NCBI GenBank assembly: GCA_018666775.1
Contig: JABIXC010000017.1
Coordinates: 577,451-641,450, forward strand
Reading direction: 5' to 3'
From: Rhodospirillales bacterium
Lineage (GTDB): Bacteria > Pseudomonadota > Alphaproteobacteria > SMXQ01
Length of the DNA: 64,000 nucleotides
The notes under the pieces are model-generated. The model was not told the origin of the DNA. It worked only from the letters and a program-made list of their open reading frames with translations, and ran no database searches. Below are positions 8,798 to 18,082 of the stretch, one piece after another; within the stretch, counting starts at the first letter, position 1; each line of letters opens with the position of its first letter. The position numbers were made by a program, and so were the translations under genes.

Positions 8798-9874
8798 TTA
8801 TTTTTTTCTTCTTTTTTTCCGCTTCTTCGGGCCCTTACCGAAGATTTTCTTGAATTTTTTATTCCACTTTTTGTCCTCTTTCCCGGACATGATAACCGGA
8901 ATGATTTTACGCTTGTTGATAATATCGAGAACGTTAGCGGGATTGGGCGTCACGTCGGTCCGGGTTGGGATACGGCCGGACTTTGCGAGTTGGGTTTGCC
9001 CTTCTTTACTAACCAGATAGTTTGCACCAAGTCTGGCAGCGGAAGGGTTGCCCGCAGCAGAGCTGATACCGACCTGGCCATAAAACACAGCGACAGGATC
9101 CATCACCCACCAGTCAATGGGGTTGCCCTTGAGCTTGGTACGAATGCTCAGGTTGATGTAGTTGTTCAGCGAAATCAGATGCTCGCCAGAAGCCGTGTTC
9201 CGTGCAAGGGCACCGTGGCCTCGGGTCACTTTAACCTGCAGCTTACTCTTGATCGCACGAAGAAGCTTTTCGCCTTTTTTTGCACCGTAATGATCAAAAA
9301 CGGCTTTAACCCATTCATTGTCACCCTTATCGATGGCAATGCGGCCTTTCCATTCAGGGTGCTTCAGAAAATCATCATAGGTCTTCGGCAAATCGGCTTT
9401 CTTGACCTTATCACTGTTATAAGCGAGGCCATTGTAATTGGCATACACCCCATACCAGCGCTTGTTCGGATCCTTGGCGATGGCCGGAATTTCCTTGGCG
9501 AGAGGGGGTTCGTATTGGGCCACCCATTTCTTTGGCAATTTGTGCACTGCTGTGGTCTGGAGAATGTCCCAGCCCGGCTTCTTTGCACGTCTTTCCACGG
9601 AGATCCGTGCCATCAATTTGACATCCGATGCCCGCACATAAACTGTTTTGAGCCCGGTTACCTTGTCGAAGATTTTCCAAAGAGGCAGTGCCTCCCTTTC
9701 ATTCATCGACCCATAAACAACCAGATTGCCGCCTTCTTTCTTGGCTTTGGCCAAAAGACCTTTATCCATCCAAGACGGGTCTGCTGCGAACGAAGGTGCA
9801 GAACCCACTGCAAGGGTCATAGCCCCGGCACCGAGCAGCGCAAACGCAGCATTTTTAGCATATGATTTAAACAT
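8798..9874 (-). CDS. ABC-type family-1 extracellular solute-binding protein with basic tail
   Basis: A 358-residue periplasmic receptor of the AfuA/FbpA (family 1) class. The signal peptide ends around residue 30 (APSFAADPS). A mature type II binding fold includes VVYGSMNEREALPL near the start, WYGVYANYNGLAYN and the late LVSKEGQTQLAKSGRIPTR segment typical of this family. GGGGAG precedes the ATG. The last 25 residues are exceptionally basic (about 15 Lys or Arg) and contain no Cys. It heads the operon with permease, ATPase and oxidoreductase, so it is the cognate receptor. The ligand is not predictable: relatives bind ferric iron, phosphonates, polyols or aromatic acids. Confidence 0.9.
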   Translation of the reverse strand: MFKSYAKNAAFALLGAGAMTLAVGSAPSFAADPSWMDKGLLAKAKKEGGNLVVYGSMNEREALPLWKIFDKVTGLKTVYVRASDVKLMARISVERRAKKPGWDILQTTAVHKLPKKWVAQYEPPLAKEIPAIAKDPNKRWYGVYANYNGLAYNSDKVKKADLPKTYDDFLKHPEWKGRIAIDKGDNEWVKAVFDHYGAKKGEKLLRAIKSKLQVKVTRGHGALARNTASGEHLISLNNYINLSIRTKLKGNPIDWWVMDPVAVFYGQVGISSAAGNPSAARLGANYLVSKEGQTQLAKSGRIPTRTDVTPNPANVLDIINKRKIIPVIMSGKEDKKWNKKFKKIFGKGPKKRKKRRKK

Positions 9875-10004
9875 TTCATTCTCCCCTTATTGTCGTTTTA
9901 GATTCTTTTTTATTGTGTTTCATTATGGAAAACACACCCCCTGATTGTCAAACAAGCATTCCAACCAAAGAGCGAATTTATTGGAGGTTTCCCCTTTAAT
10001 CATT

Positions 10005-10047
10005 AAAAACCCCCGGTTTCCGTTATATGCAGAAGCCAGGGGGTTTT
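10005..10047 (-). terminator. Rho-independent terminator downstream of the VOC gene
   Basis: A long imperfect hairpin pairs AAAACCCCC (10006-10014) with GGGGGTTTT (10039-10047), with a further inner stem and one bulged A. On the minus strand the stem ends with TTTTTAATG. Confidence 0.75.
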
Positions 10048-10079
10048 AAATGCGTCACCTTTCGGTATTTGTTTCTTGC

Positions 10080-10613
10080 TTACCAGCCTTTGGGCAGCGG
10101 ATTGGCAATGGCCTCATCCAGTGAACTGGCCCGGCTGAATTGATCCGATGGCCGCAGGCTGCCCGATTCATCAACTTGATCCATCTGGCAATAAATCTCG
10201 AATTCATAATCATCGGGATCACGGAAATTAATGGCGATGTTACACCCCGCACCCTTCCGGCCTTCGAACACGATGGGGATATTGTTCGCCTTTAGAAAAT
10301 CGCGGGCTTTAAGCAAAATGTCGGTGTTATCCACCTCCATGGCCAGATGCTCTACCTGCATGAATTCTTTAAAATCGGCACGGGGTTTGCCATTGCCAGG
10401 TGCTAGGCCAATGGCATGATGGTCCGCTGCACAGCGAAAGAAAACCATGCCACGTTCGTTGCGATCGGTTTCATGAAATCCCATGACCTCAGTCCAGAAT
10501 TTGACGGAACGTTCAATGTCGCTAACCACGTAAACCATATGGCCAAGCTTATTCACCTTAATCGGTGATGTTCCAACGTATGACGATGTCGCCTCTGTCT
10601 TCTGACCGTCCAT
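10080..10613 (-). CDS. VOC-family protein (glyoxalase/extradiol dioxygenase fold)
   Basis: A 177-residue protein with a single vicinal-oxygen-chelate domain at about 25-145. Metal-ligand candidates are His in LGHMVYVV, His in QVEHLAMEV and Glu in YEFEIYC. It starts at the ATG at 10613, which has GGAGG five bases upstream; two earlier ATG codons lack such a site. Members of this fold include extradiol ring-cleaving dioxygenases, isomerases and epimerases. The EFEIYCQ end resembles the dioxygenase-like branch, but one domain alone does not decide it. Confidence 0.8.
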   Translation of the reverse strand: MDGQKTEATSSYVGTSPIKVNKLGHMVYVVSDIERSVKFWTEVMGFHETDRNERGMVFFRCAADHHAIGLAPGNGKPRADFKEFMQVEHLAMEVDNTDILLKARDFLKANNIPIVFEGRKGAGCNIAINFRDPDDYEFEIYCQMDQVDESGSLRPSDQFSRASSLDEAIANPLPKGW

Positions 10614-10702
10614 TTTATCCTCCATCAGAGTGAACTTTCTTGGGGCCATGATAGCCCATATTGCAGCAGTTTAGAAACCTTCAAAAAACCCCAACGTTTG
10701 GG

Positions 10703-11188
10703 CTAATCCCTAAAATTCAGGTATTGCAGCGGATGTTCATGGCCCATGCCCTTTACCAAATCAATCACGGACTGAAGATCATCACGTTTTTTCCCTGATA
10801 CACGCAATTCATCGCCCTGAATGGCAACCTGGGCCTTAATTTTGGAACCCTTGATTGCCTTGACGATTTTTTGAGCCAATTCACGATCCACGCCCTGTTT
10901 GATATTCACCACTTGGCGCACAGCATTGCCCGATGCCACCTCTACTTTGGCAAAGTCAAATGCGCCCGGTTCAACCTTTCTGCGCACCAAGTAGCCCTTA
11001 AGCAACTCCTGAATTTGCTTCAGTTTCAAATCATCATCGGCATTCAAGGTAATAACGTCGTCCTTGCGCTCTATCGTGCAATTGCTGCCCTTAAAATCAT
11101 AGCGCGTGGAAACCTCACGCAATGCCCCCTGAATGGCATTGTCGACCTCTGGAAGTTCAGTTCTGGAAACGATATCGAATGATGGCAT
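10703..11188 (-). CDS. yajQ: YajQ-family nucleotide/cyclic-di-GMP-binding protein
   Basis: A 161-residue cytoplasmic protein with the family N-terminus MPSFDIVSRTELPEVDNA, the central STRYDFKGSN, and the C-terminal KKRDDLQSVI segment; full family length. YajQ proteins bind nucleotides, and members in Xanthomonas and Pseudomonas bind cyclic di-GMP. It starts 22 bases after the bicupin gene at 11211 in the same direction and may be co-transcribed with it. This is a core gene sitting at the end of an accessory block. Confidence 0.93.
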   Translation of the reverse strand: MPSFDIVSRTELPEVDNAIQGALREVSTRYDFKGSNCTIERKDDVITLNADDDLKLKQIQELLKGYLVRRKVEPGAFDFAKVEVASGNAVRQVVNIKQGVDRELAQKIVKAIKGSKIKAQVAIQGDELRVSGKKRDDLQSVIDLVKGMGHEHPLQYLNFRD

Positions 11189-11210
11189 AAGCCAACCTCA
11201 ATGTTGCTGG

Positions 11211-12302
11211 TTACGGTTTATTGTATTCAGGGCGCGGCTGCTGGACTTCTACGCCATTGCCTTTAAGTTCGGCTTCATAATCATTAAAGATTTTAGGATC
11301 TTCATCATCATATTCTATCTGATCGGGGCCATCGCCACCACCAGTCATGCCGATCTTCAGCGGATGTTCTGGACTGCCGCCGCGCCGCAATGCCAAATAC
11401 CGCGCAGGGTTTGGCCCTGTGTTGAAATGCTGATGGAACCACCATTCTGGCGGTGCAAACAGGGAATTTTCAGACCAATCCACCCGGGTTGGTTCTTCCC
11501 CTTCTTTCCACAACAAGGAATAGCCTTCACCGCCTAAAATAATAACATGCGCCCCCGGGCCATGGCGGTGGCTTTTTTTATAAGTACCAACTGCAAATTC
11601 TGATAAATGGCACGCCATGGTGTGACCAGACATGGACATATGGAATGATTTGGCCCCGTGTCCCCGCATCTTCCATTGCAGAAGCTGGAATTCCAGCGTA
11701 TCGGGAATCAGATTAACCCGCGTTACCCGACCACCAATGTATTCATGTTCGCCATTGAAAAAACTGTTTTCGCCTTCATATCGATCATCAAAAACGAAAT
11801 CATTATCAAAAACAAATTTTTCATTGTGATAGAGGTTCATGGTCAACGGCGCATTGGTCACCATCAAAAGACGCGCTGGTTTGTCTGAATCCAGATTGAC
11901 GTGCTGATAGCGGGTATTGAGCGGCGGCCCAAACAGCGATCGTTTCTGCCAGGGCACGGCATTGGTTGGTGTGCCCTCTTGTTCAATGATCGTCTCACCA
12001 TGACCATCGACGACAAAAATCCACGTTTCAAACATATGGGTAATGGGTTCAGTTTTTCCACCCGGCGGAATTTCAACGATCATTGCCGTGGTCAGAAATG
12101 GATCAGCCAAATTGACAAATGCCGCAGGCACGCCCATGCGTTTCCAATGCCCCAATTCCACATCCATCATGTTCTCAACATGGAACACCTTATGGATGGG
12201 AATGCCTTCGCCTTCTTGCCAAGCATCATAGAATGCAGGTGGCTTTACAAATTCTTTTGTTGCGGCATCCCCAGATGAACGGGCATTGAAATTATCTGTC
12301 AT
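11211..12302 (-). CDS. Bicupin protein 1
   Basis: A 363-residue protein with two cupin barrels (about 65-160 and 215-310). The first contains HMFETWIFVVDGHGE. The second has a full set of metal-ligand His residues in SHRHGPGAHVII and WWFHQHFNTG, followed by PARYLALR. The pattern resembles gentisate-dioxygenase-like and other bicupin enzymes, but overall identity to a characterised enzyme cannot be judged here. It is one of five bicupin paralogues in the window and alternates with receptor genes at 12336 and 14922. The N-terminus FNARSSGDAATKEFVKP is almost the same as in bicupin 2. Confidence 0.82.
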   Translation of the reverse strand: MTDNFNARSSGDAATKEFVKPPAFYDAWQEGEGIPIHKVFHVENMMDVELGHWKRMGVPAAFVNLADPFLTTAMIVEIPPGGKTEPITHMFETWIFVVDGHGETIIEQEGTPTNAVPWQKRSLFGPPLNTRYQHVNLDSDKPARLLMVTNAPLTMNLYHNEKFVFDNDFVFDDRYEGENSFFNGEHEYIGGRVTRVNLIPDTLEFQLLQWKMRGHGAKSFHMSMSGHTMACHLSEFAVGTYKKSHRHGPGAHVIILGGEGYSLLWKEGEEPTRVDWSENSLFAPPEWWFHQHFNTGPNPARYLALRRGGSPEHPLKIGMTGGGDGPDQIEYDDEDPKIFNDYEAELKGNGVEVQQPRPEYNKP

Positions 12303-12335
12303 TTTCAGGCTTCCTTTATAAAGTTTATTTTTTTG

Positions 12336-13727
12336 CTATTTGCTGTTGCATGCGACCTTTTTGGCCCGCGCTCCATCACCGGGATAGGTAACCTTGCAGG
12401 TCATGCCGGGTTTGAATTTTTTACGGCTTGTATTTTTACCATCTAAGGTCACTTCTGTCCGCCGACGACTGATCCCTGCGGTTTTTTTCTTACCCTTGTG
12501 CATGAAATAGATGATCCGCCCGCCCCGTTTTACGGCCGTCAAGACCACGGAAACAGTTTTGGCCGGGCCTGTCTTTTCCACAGGCCCGCCGGCACTCTGC
12601 CACATCGGCGTATACATATTCACCAGTTTTGGATATTCCAACCGCAGCTTGCCTTCATCCCGGATGGCAATGGGCTTGCCCGCCACTTCTTCGGGGAAGG
12701 GAATAAATTCTTTGCGATTGGCAAGGTCCGCACGCACAGGAACCGCACTGTTTGCGCCAAATTGAGAAATTTGGCCTTCTTTTGACAAAAACCAGTTGGT
12801 AAAAATCAACGATGAATATTTGTGCGGGTTATCTTTCAAAACCATCATGATGGAAATGGCGAGCGGCACGGGCACCGGACAATGAAAGGCAATGGGCGCA
12901 CCCCTGTCCTGATACTGTTTAACCCGATACGCAGCGGCCGCAACGGTCGCATGAAATTCGCCTGCCACGGTCAAACCGATCATGGCGTTGGCACCTTCTT
13001 TGCGCAATTGCGGTTTCACGACCGTGAACAATTTACGCATAAAACTCTGAACCCAGTCCGGGCCTTTCTTCAGCCACAACATGGAAAGCCACAGGTTGGG
13101 CCGATTGGGAATCCCAAGATTCCCACCGCGCCATCGGGGATCGTCAACCAAATCTTCCCAGCGTTTTGGCATTTCTGATTTTTTTACCTTGTCCGTATTA
13201 TAGGCCATGCAACGGTGGGCTACTTTTTGGCCGACCCACAATCCATTTTCTTCGCGCATGTCTTTGGAAAGAAATTTGTAATTTGGCACCACACGCAGGT
13301 CTTCCAGCGCGTTGATGTCTTTAAAACGAACCCAATCGCCACCGGGGCTGATGATAATATCGCTCAGATACCGGCCAGATTTAAGGGCAAGCAGAGGCTT
13401 AATCCCACGGTCATACCGGCCACCACGGGCATAGCTGATGGGGATGTCGGGGTAGCGCAATTTAAAGGGGGCCGAGAGTTTCCTAAATTGCGAAGGGTCC
13501 CAAGCCCCCAGAATTTTAAGCGGTTTTTCTTTTTTTGCGTTGGCCAGCCAGTTTTTCGGCACAACAAGTTCGGCATCCAGCCCCGAAAGAATTTCTGGAT
13601 TAAGCTTCAGCTTTTCAAGCAAAGCCTGGGTCGGGGCTGGTAATTGGGCAGCAACAACCGGGCTACATGCAACACCGCCTGCAATCAGCAGGGCAAGAGA
13701 CATTTGATTGGCACGTTTTAAAAACAT
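12336..13727 (-). CDS. Family-1 type solute-binding protein with C-terminal RGGR/GMTC module
   Basis: A 463-residue secreted receptor. The signal peptide spans about 1-27. A family-1 ABC receptor fold at about 60-385 includes WDPSQFRKLSAPFKLRYPDI, MAYNTDKVKKSEMPKRWEDL and FLSKEGQISQFGANSAVP. The usual family length is about 340-360 residues; here about 65 extra residues (399-463) form the basic module: VKRGGR, GKKKTAGISRRRT, DGKNTSRKKFKPGMTC and the final Cys 16 positions later. GGGAGG precedes the ATG. It is paralogous to the receptor at 14922. No permease or ATPase is adjacent. Confidence 0.87.
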   Translation of the reverse strand: MFLKRANQMSLALLIAGGVACSPVVAAQLPAPTQALLEKLKLNPEILSGLDAELVVPKNWLANAKKEKPLKILGAWDPSQFRKLSAPFKLRYPDIPISYARGGRYDRGIKPLLALKSGRYLSDIIISPGGDWVRFKDINALEDLRVVPNYKFLSKDMREENGLWVGQKVAHRCMAYNTDKVKKSEMPKRWEDLVDDPRWRGGNLGIPNRPNLWLSMLWLKKGPDWVQSFMRKLFTVVKPQLRKEGANAMIGLTVAGEFHATVAAAAYRVKQYQDRGAPIAFHCPVPVPLAISIMMVLKDNPHKYSSLIFTNWFLSKEGQISQFGANSAVPVRADLANRKEFIPFPEEVAGKPIAIRDEGKLRLEYPKLVNMYTPMWQSAGGPVEKTGPAKTVSVVLTAVKRGGRIIYFMHKGKKKTAGISRRRTEVTLDGKNTSRKKFKPGMTCKVTYPGDGARAKKVACNSK

Positions 13728-13763
13728 TTTGGCCTCCCTATGCTCGTTTGAGAAATCCGGGGT

Positions 13764-14870
13764 TCAGGATTTGTTATACTTTGGTCGATCTTGCCGAATT
13801 TCTGCCCCATTCTTTTTAAGCGACTCCAGAAATTCTTCATAAATTTCGGGGGATTCATCTTCATATTCAATTTGATGATCTTTGGCGAAATCGGGATCCG
13901 TATTTGGCCCCGGTGCGCCGATGCGGATCGGGTGTTCCGGTGCGCCCTTGCTTTTCAATGCAAGATACCGTGCTGGCCCTTTCCCGGTATTAAAGTGCTG
14001 GTGGTACCACATGTCAGGGGGTGAAAACATTGCGTTTTCAGACCAGTCCACCCGTTTTGGTTCATCACCTTCGGCCCAGTTCAGCGAATAGCCCTCACCT
14101 TGTAAAATGATGACATGGGCACCCGGGCCGTGACGGTGTGCCTTTTTATAGGTTCCCGGTTCAAATTCGGAAACATGGGCCCCGATGGTGTGGTGGCTCA
14201 TGGACAGAAATACAGAACGCGCAGCTTTGCCCCGTTCCTTCCATTCATGAAGATAAAATTCCCGGATGTCCTTGACCATATTGGTGCGGGCGTAGCGCTG
14301 GCCCATCACTTCGAAATCTGGATTAAAATATCCCTGTTCGCCGCTGTAACGATCATCGAACGTGAACTTGTTATCAAAGATGAATTGTTCATTGTGATAG
14401 AGGTTCATCGTCAACGGCGCATTGGTCACCATCAAGAGGCGTGCAGGTTCTTCTGAATCCGTATTGCGATGGGTATAGGTGGTGTTCAGGGGGGGGCCAA
14501 ACAGGGATTGGGTTTGCCAGGGCACAACCTGATCTTTGGTACCCTCTTGGCAGATCAGGGTATCACCCTTTCCCTTGATGACAAATACCCACGTTTCAAA
14601 CATATGCTTGATCGGTTGGGTCTGTTCGCCGGGTTTCAATTCCAGAATGATTGACGACGAAATAAACGGATCAGCCAGATTTAAAAAAGCACCATCAACG
14701 CCCATGCGATCCCACCGGCCCAGTTCCACATCCATCAAATTGTTGACATGGAATGTTTCATAACTGGGGATACCCTCGCGTTCCTGCCAGGCATCATAAA
14801 AAGGCTTGGGACGAACAAATTCCTTGGTTGCATCATCGCCAGATGAACGCGCATTAAAATTATCTACCAT
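13764..14870 (-). CDS. Bicupin protein 2
   Basis: A 368-residue two-barrel cupin closely related to bicupin 1: both begin FNARSSGD-ATKEFV, and both carry SLFGPPLNT and the leading NAPLTMNLYHNE. The second barrel keeps AHRHGPGAHVIILQGEGYS and WYHQHFNTGKGPARYLAL, so its metal site looks intact. It sits between two receptor genes with gaps of 36 and 51 bases, supporting one transcript. The reaction is unknown; oxidative or decarboxylating chemistry on an organic acid is an inference from the neighbours. Confidence 0.82.
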   Translation of the reverse strand: MVDNFNARSSGDDATKEFVRPKPFYDAWQEREGIPSYETFHVNNLMDVELGRWDRMGVDGAFLNLADPFISSSIILELKPGEQTQPIKHMFETWVFVIKGKGDTLICQEGTKDQVVPWQTQSLFGPPLNTTYTHRNTDSEEPARLLMVTNAPLTMNLYHNEQFIFDNKFTFDDRYSGEQGYFNPDFEVMGQRYARTNMVKDIREFYLHEWKERGKAARSVFLSMSHHTIGAHVSEFEPGTYKKAHRHGPGAHVIILQGEGYSLNWAEGDEPKRVDWSENAMFSPPDMWYHQHFNTGKGPARYLALKSKGAPEHPIRIGAPGPNTDPDFAKDHQIEYEDESPEIYEEFLESLKKNGAEIRQDRPKYNKS

Positions 14871-14921
14871 GGTGCTTTTGGCTTTTTACGAGCCACTCCT
14901 TAATTTTTATGGACAGTCTTT

Positions 14922-16307
14922 TTATGGACAGACGATCGTTTTTGCTTCGCCTTTATGGCCGGGATAATTGATGGCGCACGTCATGCCAACTTTGATTTTC
15001 TTTCTGGAAACATTCTTTCCCCCGACCTTGATCTTGGTCCGTCGACCACTGACGGTAACCTTATGGGTTTTGCCACCAACCTTGATCTCAAGAAAACGAC
15101 CGCCACGCTTTTTGGCCAATATCTTGGTCGTGACAACCGTATATTTGATCCCGCTGTGGCCATCCCAAAGTGGCCCCCACACCTTGTAAAGATCGGGCAG
15201 CATCAGGGCTTCTTTCGGGCCGCGCATGGCGACCTTGTTGCCCGATTGGCCTTCGCCCCCAAGGGGACGGAACCGGGCCATTTTAATCAGGTCTTTGTGA
15301 ATGGGCGTGGCGCGGTCGGCCGAGTATTTAGCAATCTGGCCTTCCTTGCTGAGCACCCAGTTGATGTACAATTTGGCGGCATCAATATTGGGCGCACCTT
15401 TCAAAATAGATGATTCTGTAATTGAAACCGGTGCCGGGTCTGGGCAATGGAACCCAACGGGTGCGCCCAATTCCTGACGTTCCTGGACCCGGAATGGGGC
15501 CGCACTGATGGACATATTAAATTCACCCGCAACCAACAAGCCTACCAGTGCACTGGTGCCTTCCTTGCGCAGCTGTGGTTTTACTTTCGTGAACAATTCA
15601 TTCAGGAAATTTGTGGTCCATTTAGGCCCTTTGGCCGACCACAGATTGACAACCCATTGGTTCGGCCGATTGGCCAGCGCCAGATTACCCTTGCGAAGGG
15701 CCGGCATGGTCAATAAATCGCCCCATGTTTTGGGAAGGTCTGCCTTTTTAATCTTTTTGGTATTGTACGCTGCACACCAATAGCGCAACCGAACACCAAC
15801 CCAACGCCCCTTTTTATCCATCATGCCAGCAGGAATGTTGGCGGAATTGGGTAGCTCACGCAGATCGGCCAGAAGGTCATCTTTGTAATACAAAAACACC
15901 TTTCCGCCCAAACCATTGACGATGTCAGTGATATAGCGCCCGGTTTTCAAGGCGATCAAAGGCTTGATGGCGCGATCATTACGCTTTGGCCTGGAATACT
16001 TGATCTTGATAAAGGGATAGCGTTCCCGAAACGGCGCCGACATAGCCACAAATTCAGAATTTGACCACGATGAATGGATGCGCAATTTTCCTGTCTTGCG
16101 TGCGCCATCGACCCAGGCTTTGGGCACCTTCATTTCCTTATCCAGACCGCTAAGGATGCTGGCATCCAATTTCAGTTCTTTGAGAATTTTCTTGGTGGCA
16201 TTTGGCAATTCTGCGGCCATCAAAGGCGCAGACAACCCAGCCACCAAAAGCCCTGCAATGACAGCACCGGTAGTACGACGAATGTTGCGCGTCAATTTCT
16301 GATTCAT
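14922..16307 (-). CDS. Family-1 type solute-binding protein with C-terminal RGGR/GMTC module (paralogue)
   Basis: A 461-residue secreted receptor with a signal peptide ending near residue 32 (APLMAAELP). The receptor fold parallels 12336: HSSWSNSEFVAMSAPFRERY, AAYNTKKIKKADLPKTWGDL and WVLSKEGQIAKYSADRATP. Residues 399-461 are the appended module: KKRGGRFLEIKVGGK, VSGRRTKIKVGGKNVSRK, VGMTCAINYPG and a penultimate Cys. AGGGAGAG precedes the ATG. It lies between bicupins 2 and 3. Confidence 0.87.
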   Translation of the reverse strand: MNQKLTRNIRRTTGAVIAGLLVAGLSAPLMAAELPNATKKILKELKLDASILSGLDKEMKVPKAWVDGARKTGKLRIHSSWSNSEFVAMSAPFRERYPFIKIKYSRPKRNDRAIKPLIALKTGRYITDIVNGLGGKVFLYYKDDLLADLRELPNSANIPAGMMDKKGRWVGVRLRYWCAAYNTKKIKKADLPKTWGDLLTMPALRKGNLALANRPNQWVVNLWSAKGPKWTTNFLNELFTKVKPQLRKEGTSALVGLLVAGEFNMSISAAPFRVQERQELGAPVGFHCPDPAPVSITESSILKGAPNIDAAKLYINWVLSKEGQIAKYSADRATPIHKDLIKMARFRPLGGEGQSGNKVAMRGPKEALMLPDLYKVWGPLWDGHSGIKYTVVTTKILAKKRGGRFLEIKVGGKTHKVTVSGRRTKIKVGGKNVSRKKIKVGMTCAINYPGHKGEAKTIVCP

Positions 16308-16335
16308 AGAATCTCTCCCTCATTTAATTCTGGTT

Positions 16336-17448
16336 TTAATTCTGAGTTTTGCCCGGCATTTCCTGGCGAATTTTCACGCCCTTTTTTGCCAGTTCCGCTG
16401 CATATTCCGCATAAATCACGGGGTCTTCTTGATCAAATTCAATTTGCGTTTCACCGAACTGGGTCTTGCCATCGACAATATGTCGAAACCCTGGCAACCC
16501 CATACGCACGGGATGTTCTGGATTGTTATTGCGAATGGCAAGGTAACGCGCTGGTTTATCACCTGTATTAAAATGTTGATGCCACGCCCATTCCGGGGGT
16601 GCGAACATCGTGCCTGCATGCCATTCAACCCGTTTGCGCGGCTCGCCATCTTTCCACAACAGGGAATACCCCTCCCCGTCCAGCATCACCACATGGGCGC
16701 CTGCGCCATGGCGGTGGGCCTTTTTGTAGGTGCCAACTTCAAACGAGGAAACATGGGCCGCAATGGTGTTGTCAGAAACCGACATGAAAGCGGTTCTGGC
16801 ACCCTTGCCACGCAATTCCCAATTATAAAGTTCGTATTCGGAAAGGTCCTGAATGTAGTTCACCCGCGACAGACGACTGCCAAGATATTCAGGCACGCCA
16901 TCAAAAAAGGTTTCTTCGCCTTTATAGCGTTTGGTGAAGGCATGATCATTTCCAAAGACAAAGTCTTCATCATGATAAAGGCTTAGGACCAGCGGCGCAT
17001 TGTTCACCACCAATAATCTGGCTGGCTGATCTGGATCAAGGTTGCGATGTTGATAGGTGGTGTTAAGCGGCGGCGCAAAGAGGCTGCGTTCCTGCCACTC
17101 GATGGTTTGGGGATCGCATCCTTTTTGTTCGATTACCGTTTCGCCCCGGCCACTGACGACATAGACCGTGCCTTCGAACATATGGTGTATTTTTTTTAGT
17201 GACTTGCCCGGGGGAATTTCAAGAACGAAAGACCCCATCAAAAAAGAATCTGTCAGATTGACGAAACAGCCATTGCCGCCAAAACGATCCCATGGTGCCA
17301 GCTCGGCCTTACCCAAATCTTCCATATAGAAGGTTTCATGGATGGGAATGCCTTCATCCTTTTGCCACTCGAAAAAATACTGCGGTGGCTTTTTATAAGA
17401 CACAGATTCGGGATCATTCGCCAATGAAGACGGTTTTTTCTCGGTCAC
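16336..17448 (-). CDS. Bicupin protein 3 (GTG start)
   Basis: A 370-residue bicupin, first gene of the alternating bicupin/receptor block. It starts with GTG at 17446-17448, with GGGAG seven bases upstream. Its second barrel carries AHRHGAGAHVVMLDGEGYS and WAWHQHFNTGDKPARYLAIR; its first barrel has HMFEGTVYVVSGRGE. It is more divergent than bicupins 1 and 2 (different N-terminus, MTEKKPSSLANDPES). The upstream divergent space to RidA at 17654 probably holds the promoter for the whole block. Confidence 0.82.
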   Translation of the reverse strand: MTEKKPSSLANDPESVSYKKPPQYFFEWQKDEGIPIHETFYMEDLGKAELAPWDRFGGNGCFVNLTDSFLMGSFVLEIPPGKSLKKIHHMFEGTVYVVSGRGETVIEQKGCDPQTIEWQERSLFAPPLNTTYQHRNLDPDQPARLLVVNNAPLVLSLYHDEDFVFGNDHAFTKRYKGEETFFDGVPEYLGSRLSRVNYIQDLSEYELYNWELRGKGARTAFMSVSDNTIAAHVSSFEVGTYKKAHRHGAGAHVVMLDGEGYSLLWKDGEPRKRVEWHAGTMFAPPEWAWHQHFNTGDKPARYLAIRNNNPEHPVRMGLPGFRHIVDGKTQFGETQIEFDQEDPVIYAEYAAELAKKGVKIRQEMPGKTQN

Positions 17449-17653
17449 GTTTGTACTCCCTAATGACGGCCTTTCCAGCCCATTATTCCTTATAAACTAA
17501 GGCCTAGATGCAGACACGTCAAATACCCCGTATCGACAAGCCATGCCTTCTAGGCCTAAAATTCAGGGTATAATTTTAGCTACCGCCAATGCTGTCTGGG
17601 CTTAAACTCGGCATTCGCCATTAATCAACATTTTTCAAAACAGGAGAAAACCA

Positions 17654-18040
17654 ATGGCAAAACGTGAAGTAATTGATGTTCCCGCACTGGGGTCCCATGG
17701 AGACAACCCCATACCTGCTCTAGTACGCGTTGGCGATATGGTGTTTTCAGGGGGCATTAGTGGACGCAATGGTGAAAGCGGAGACGTTCCAGAAGATGCG
17801 GCTGATCAGGTGGCCAATGCGTTCACCAATATTCGCCTTGCCATGGAAGCCGCAGGCGGCAGCACAGATGATATCGCCAAGGTCACTGTTTATGTTCGTG
17901 ACAAAGCCGTTCGCGAACACCTCAACCCGGAATGGGTAAAAATGTTTCCAGACGCCAAAAGCCGTCCTGTGCGCCATGTCTTAACCGCAGACATACCCAA
18001 ACGCCTGCACCTGCAGCTTGAAATTATCGCTGTTCTTTAA
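17654..18040 (+). CDS. RidA/YjgF/YER057c/UK114 family protein
   Basis: A 128-residue RidA-family protein (full length). Conserved segments include VRVGDMVFSGGISGR, VANAFTNIRLAMEAAGGS and the VTVYVRD strand. The C-terminal RPVRHVLTADIPK carries the Arg that in active RidA proteins binds the substrate carboxylate. Members hydrolyse reactive enamine/imine intermediates or act in related catabolic steps. AGGAGAAAACC precedes the ATG. The gene is isolated on the plus strand between two minus-strand operons and ends at a strong terminator. Confidence 0.88.
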   Translation: MAKREVIDVPALGSHGDNPIPALVRVGDMVFSGGISGRNGESGDVPEDAADQVANAFTNIRLAMEAAGGSTDDIAKVTVYVRDKAVREHLNPEWVKMFPDAKSRPVRHVLTADIPKRLHLQLEIIAVL

Positions 18041-18046
18041 TCAGAC

Positions 18047-18082
18047 CGAAGCCTGACACAATCTGTCAGGCTTCGACTTTTT
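18047..18082 (+). terminator. Rho-independent terminator between RidA and Rieske genes
   Basis: A perfect 12-bp stem CGAAGCCTGACA/TGTCAGGCTTCG with loop CAATC is followed by CTTTTTCT. The stem overlaps the stop codon end of the minus-strand Rieske gene at 18066, so the two convergent units share it. Confidence 0.85.

Noticed and set aside
8990..9865. 291-codon plus-strand frame antisense to the receptor at 8798
   Set aside because: Length alone is not enough; the minus strand encodes a full receptor with leader and operon context.
17499..17562. Inverted AGGCCTAGA / TCTAGGCCT in the RidA-bicupin 3 divergent region as an operator
   Set aside because: The arms are short, 40 or more bases apart and similar AGGCCTA sequences occur elsewhere between genes (for example near 4900 and 47890), so chance is likely.
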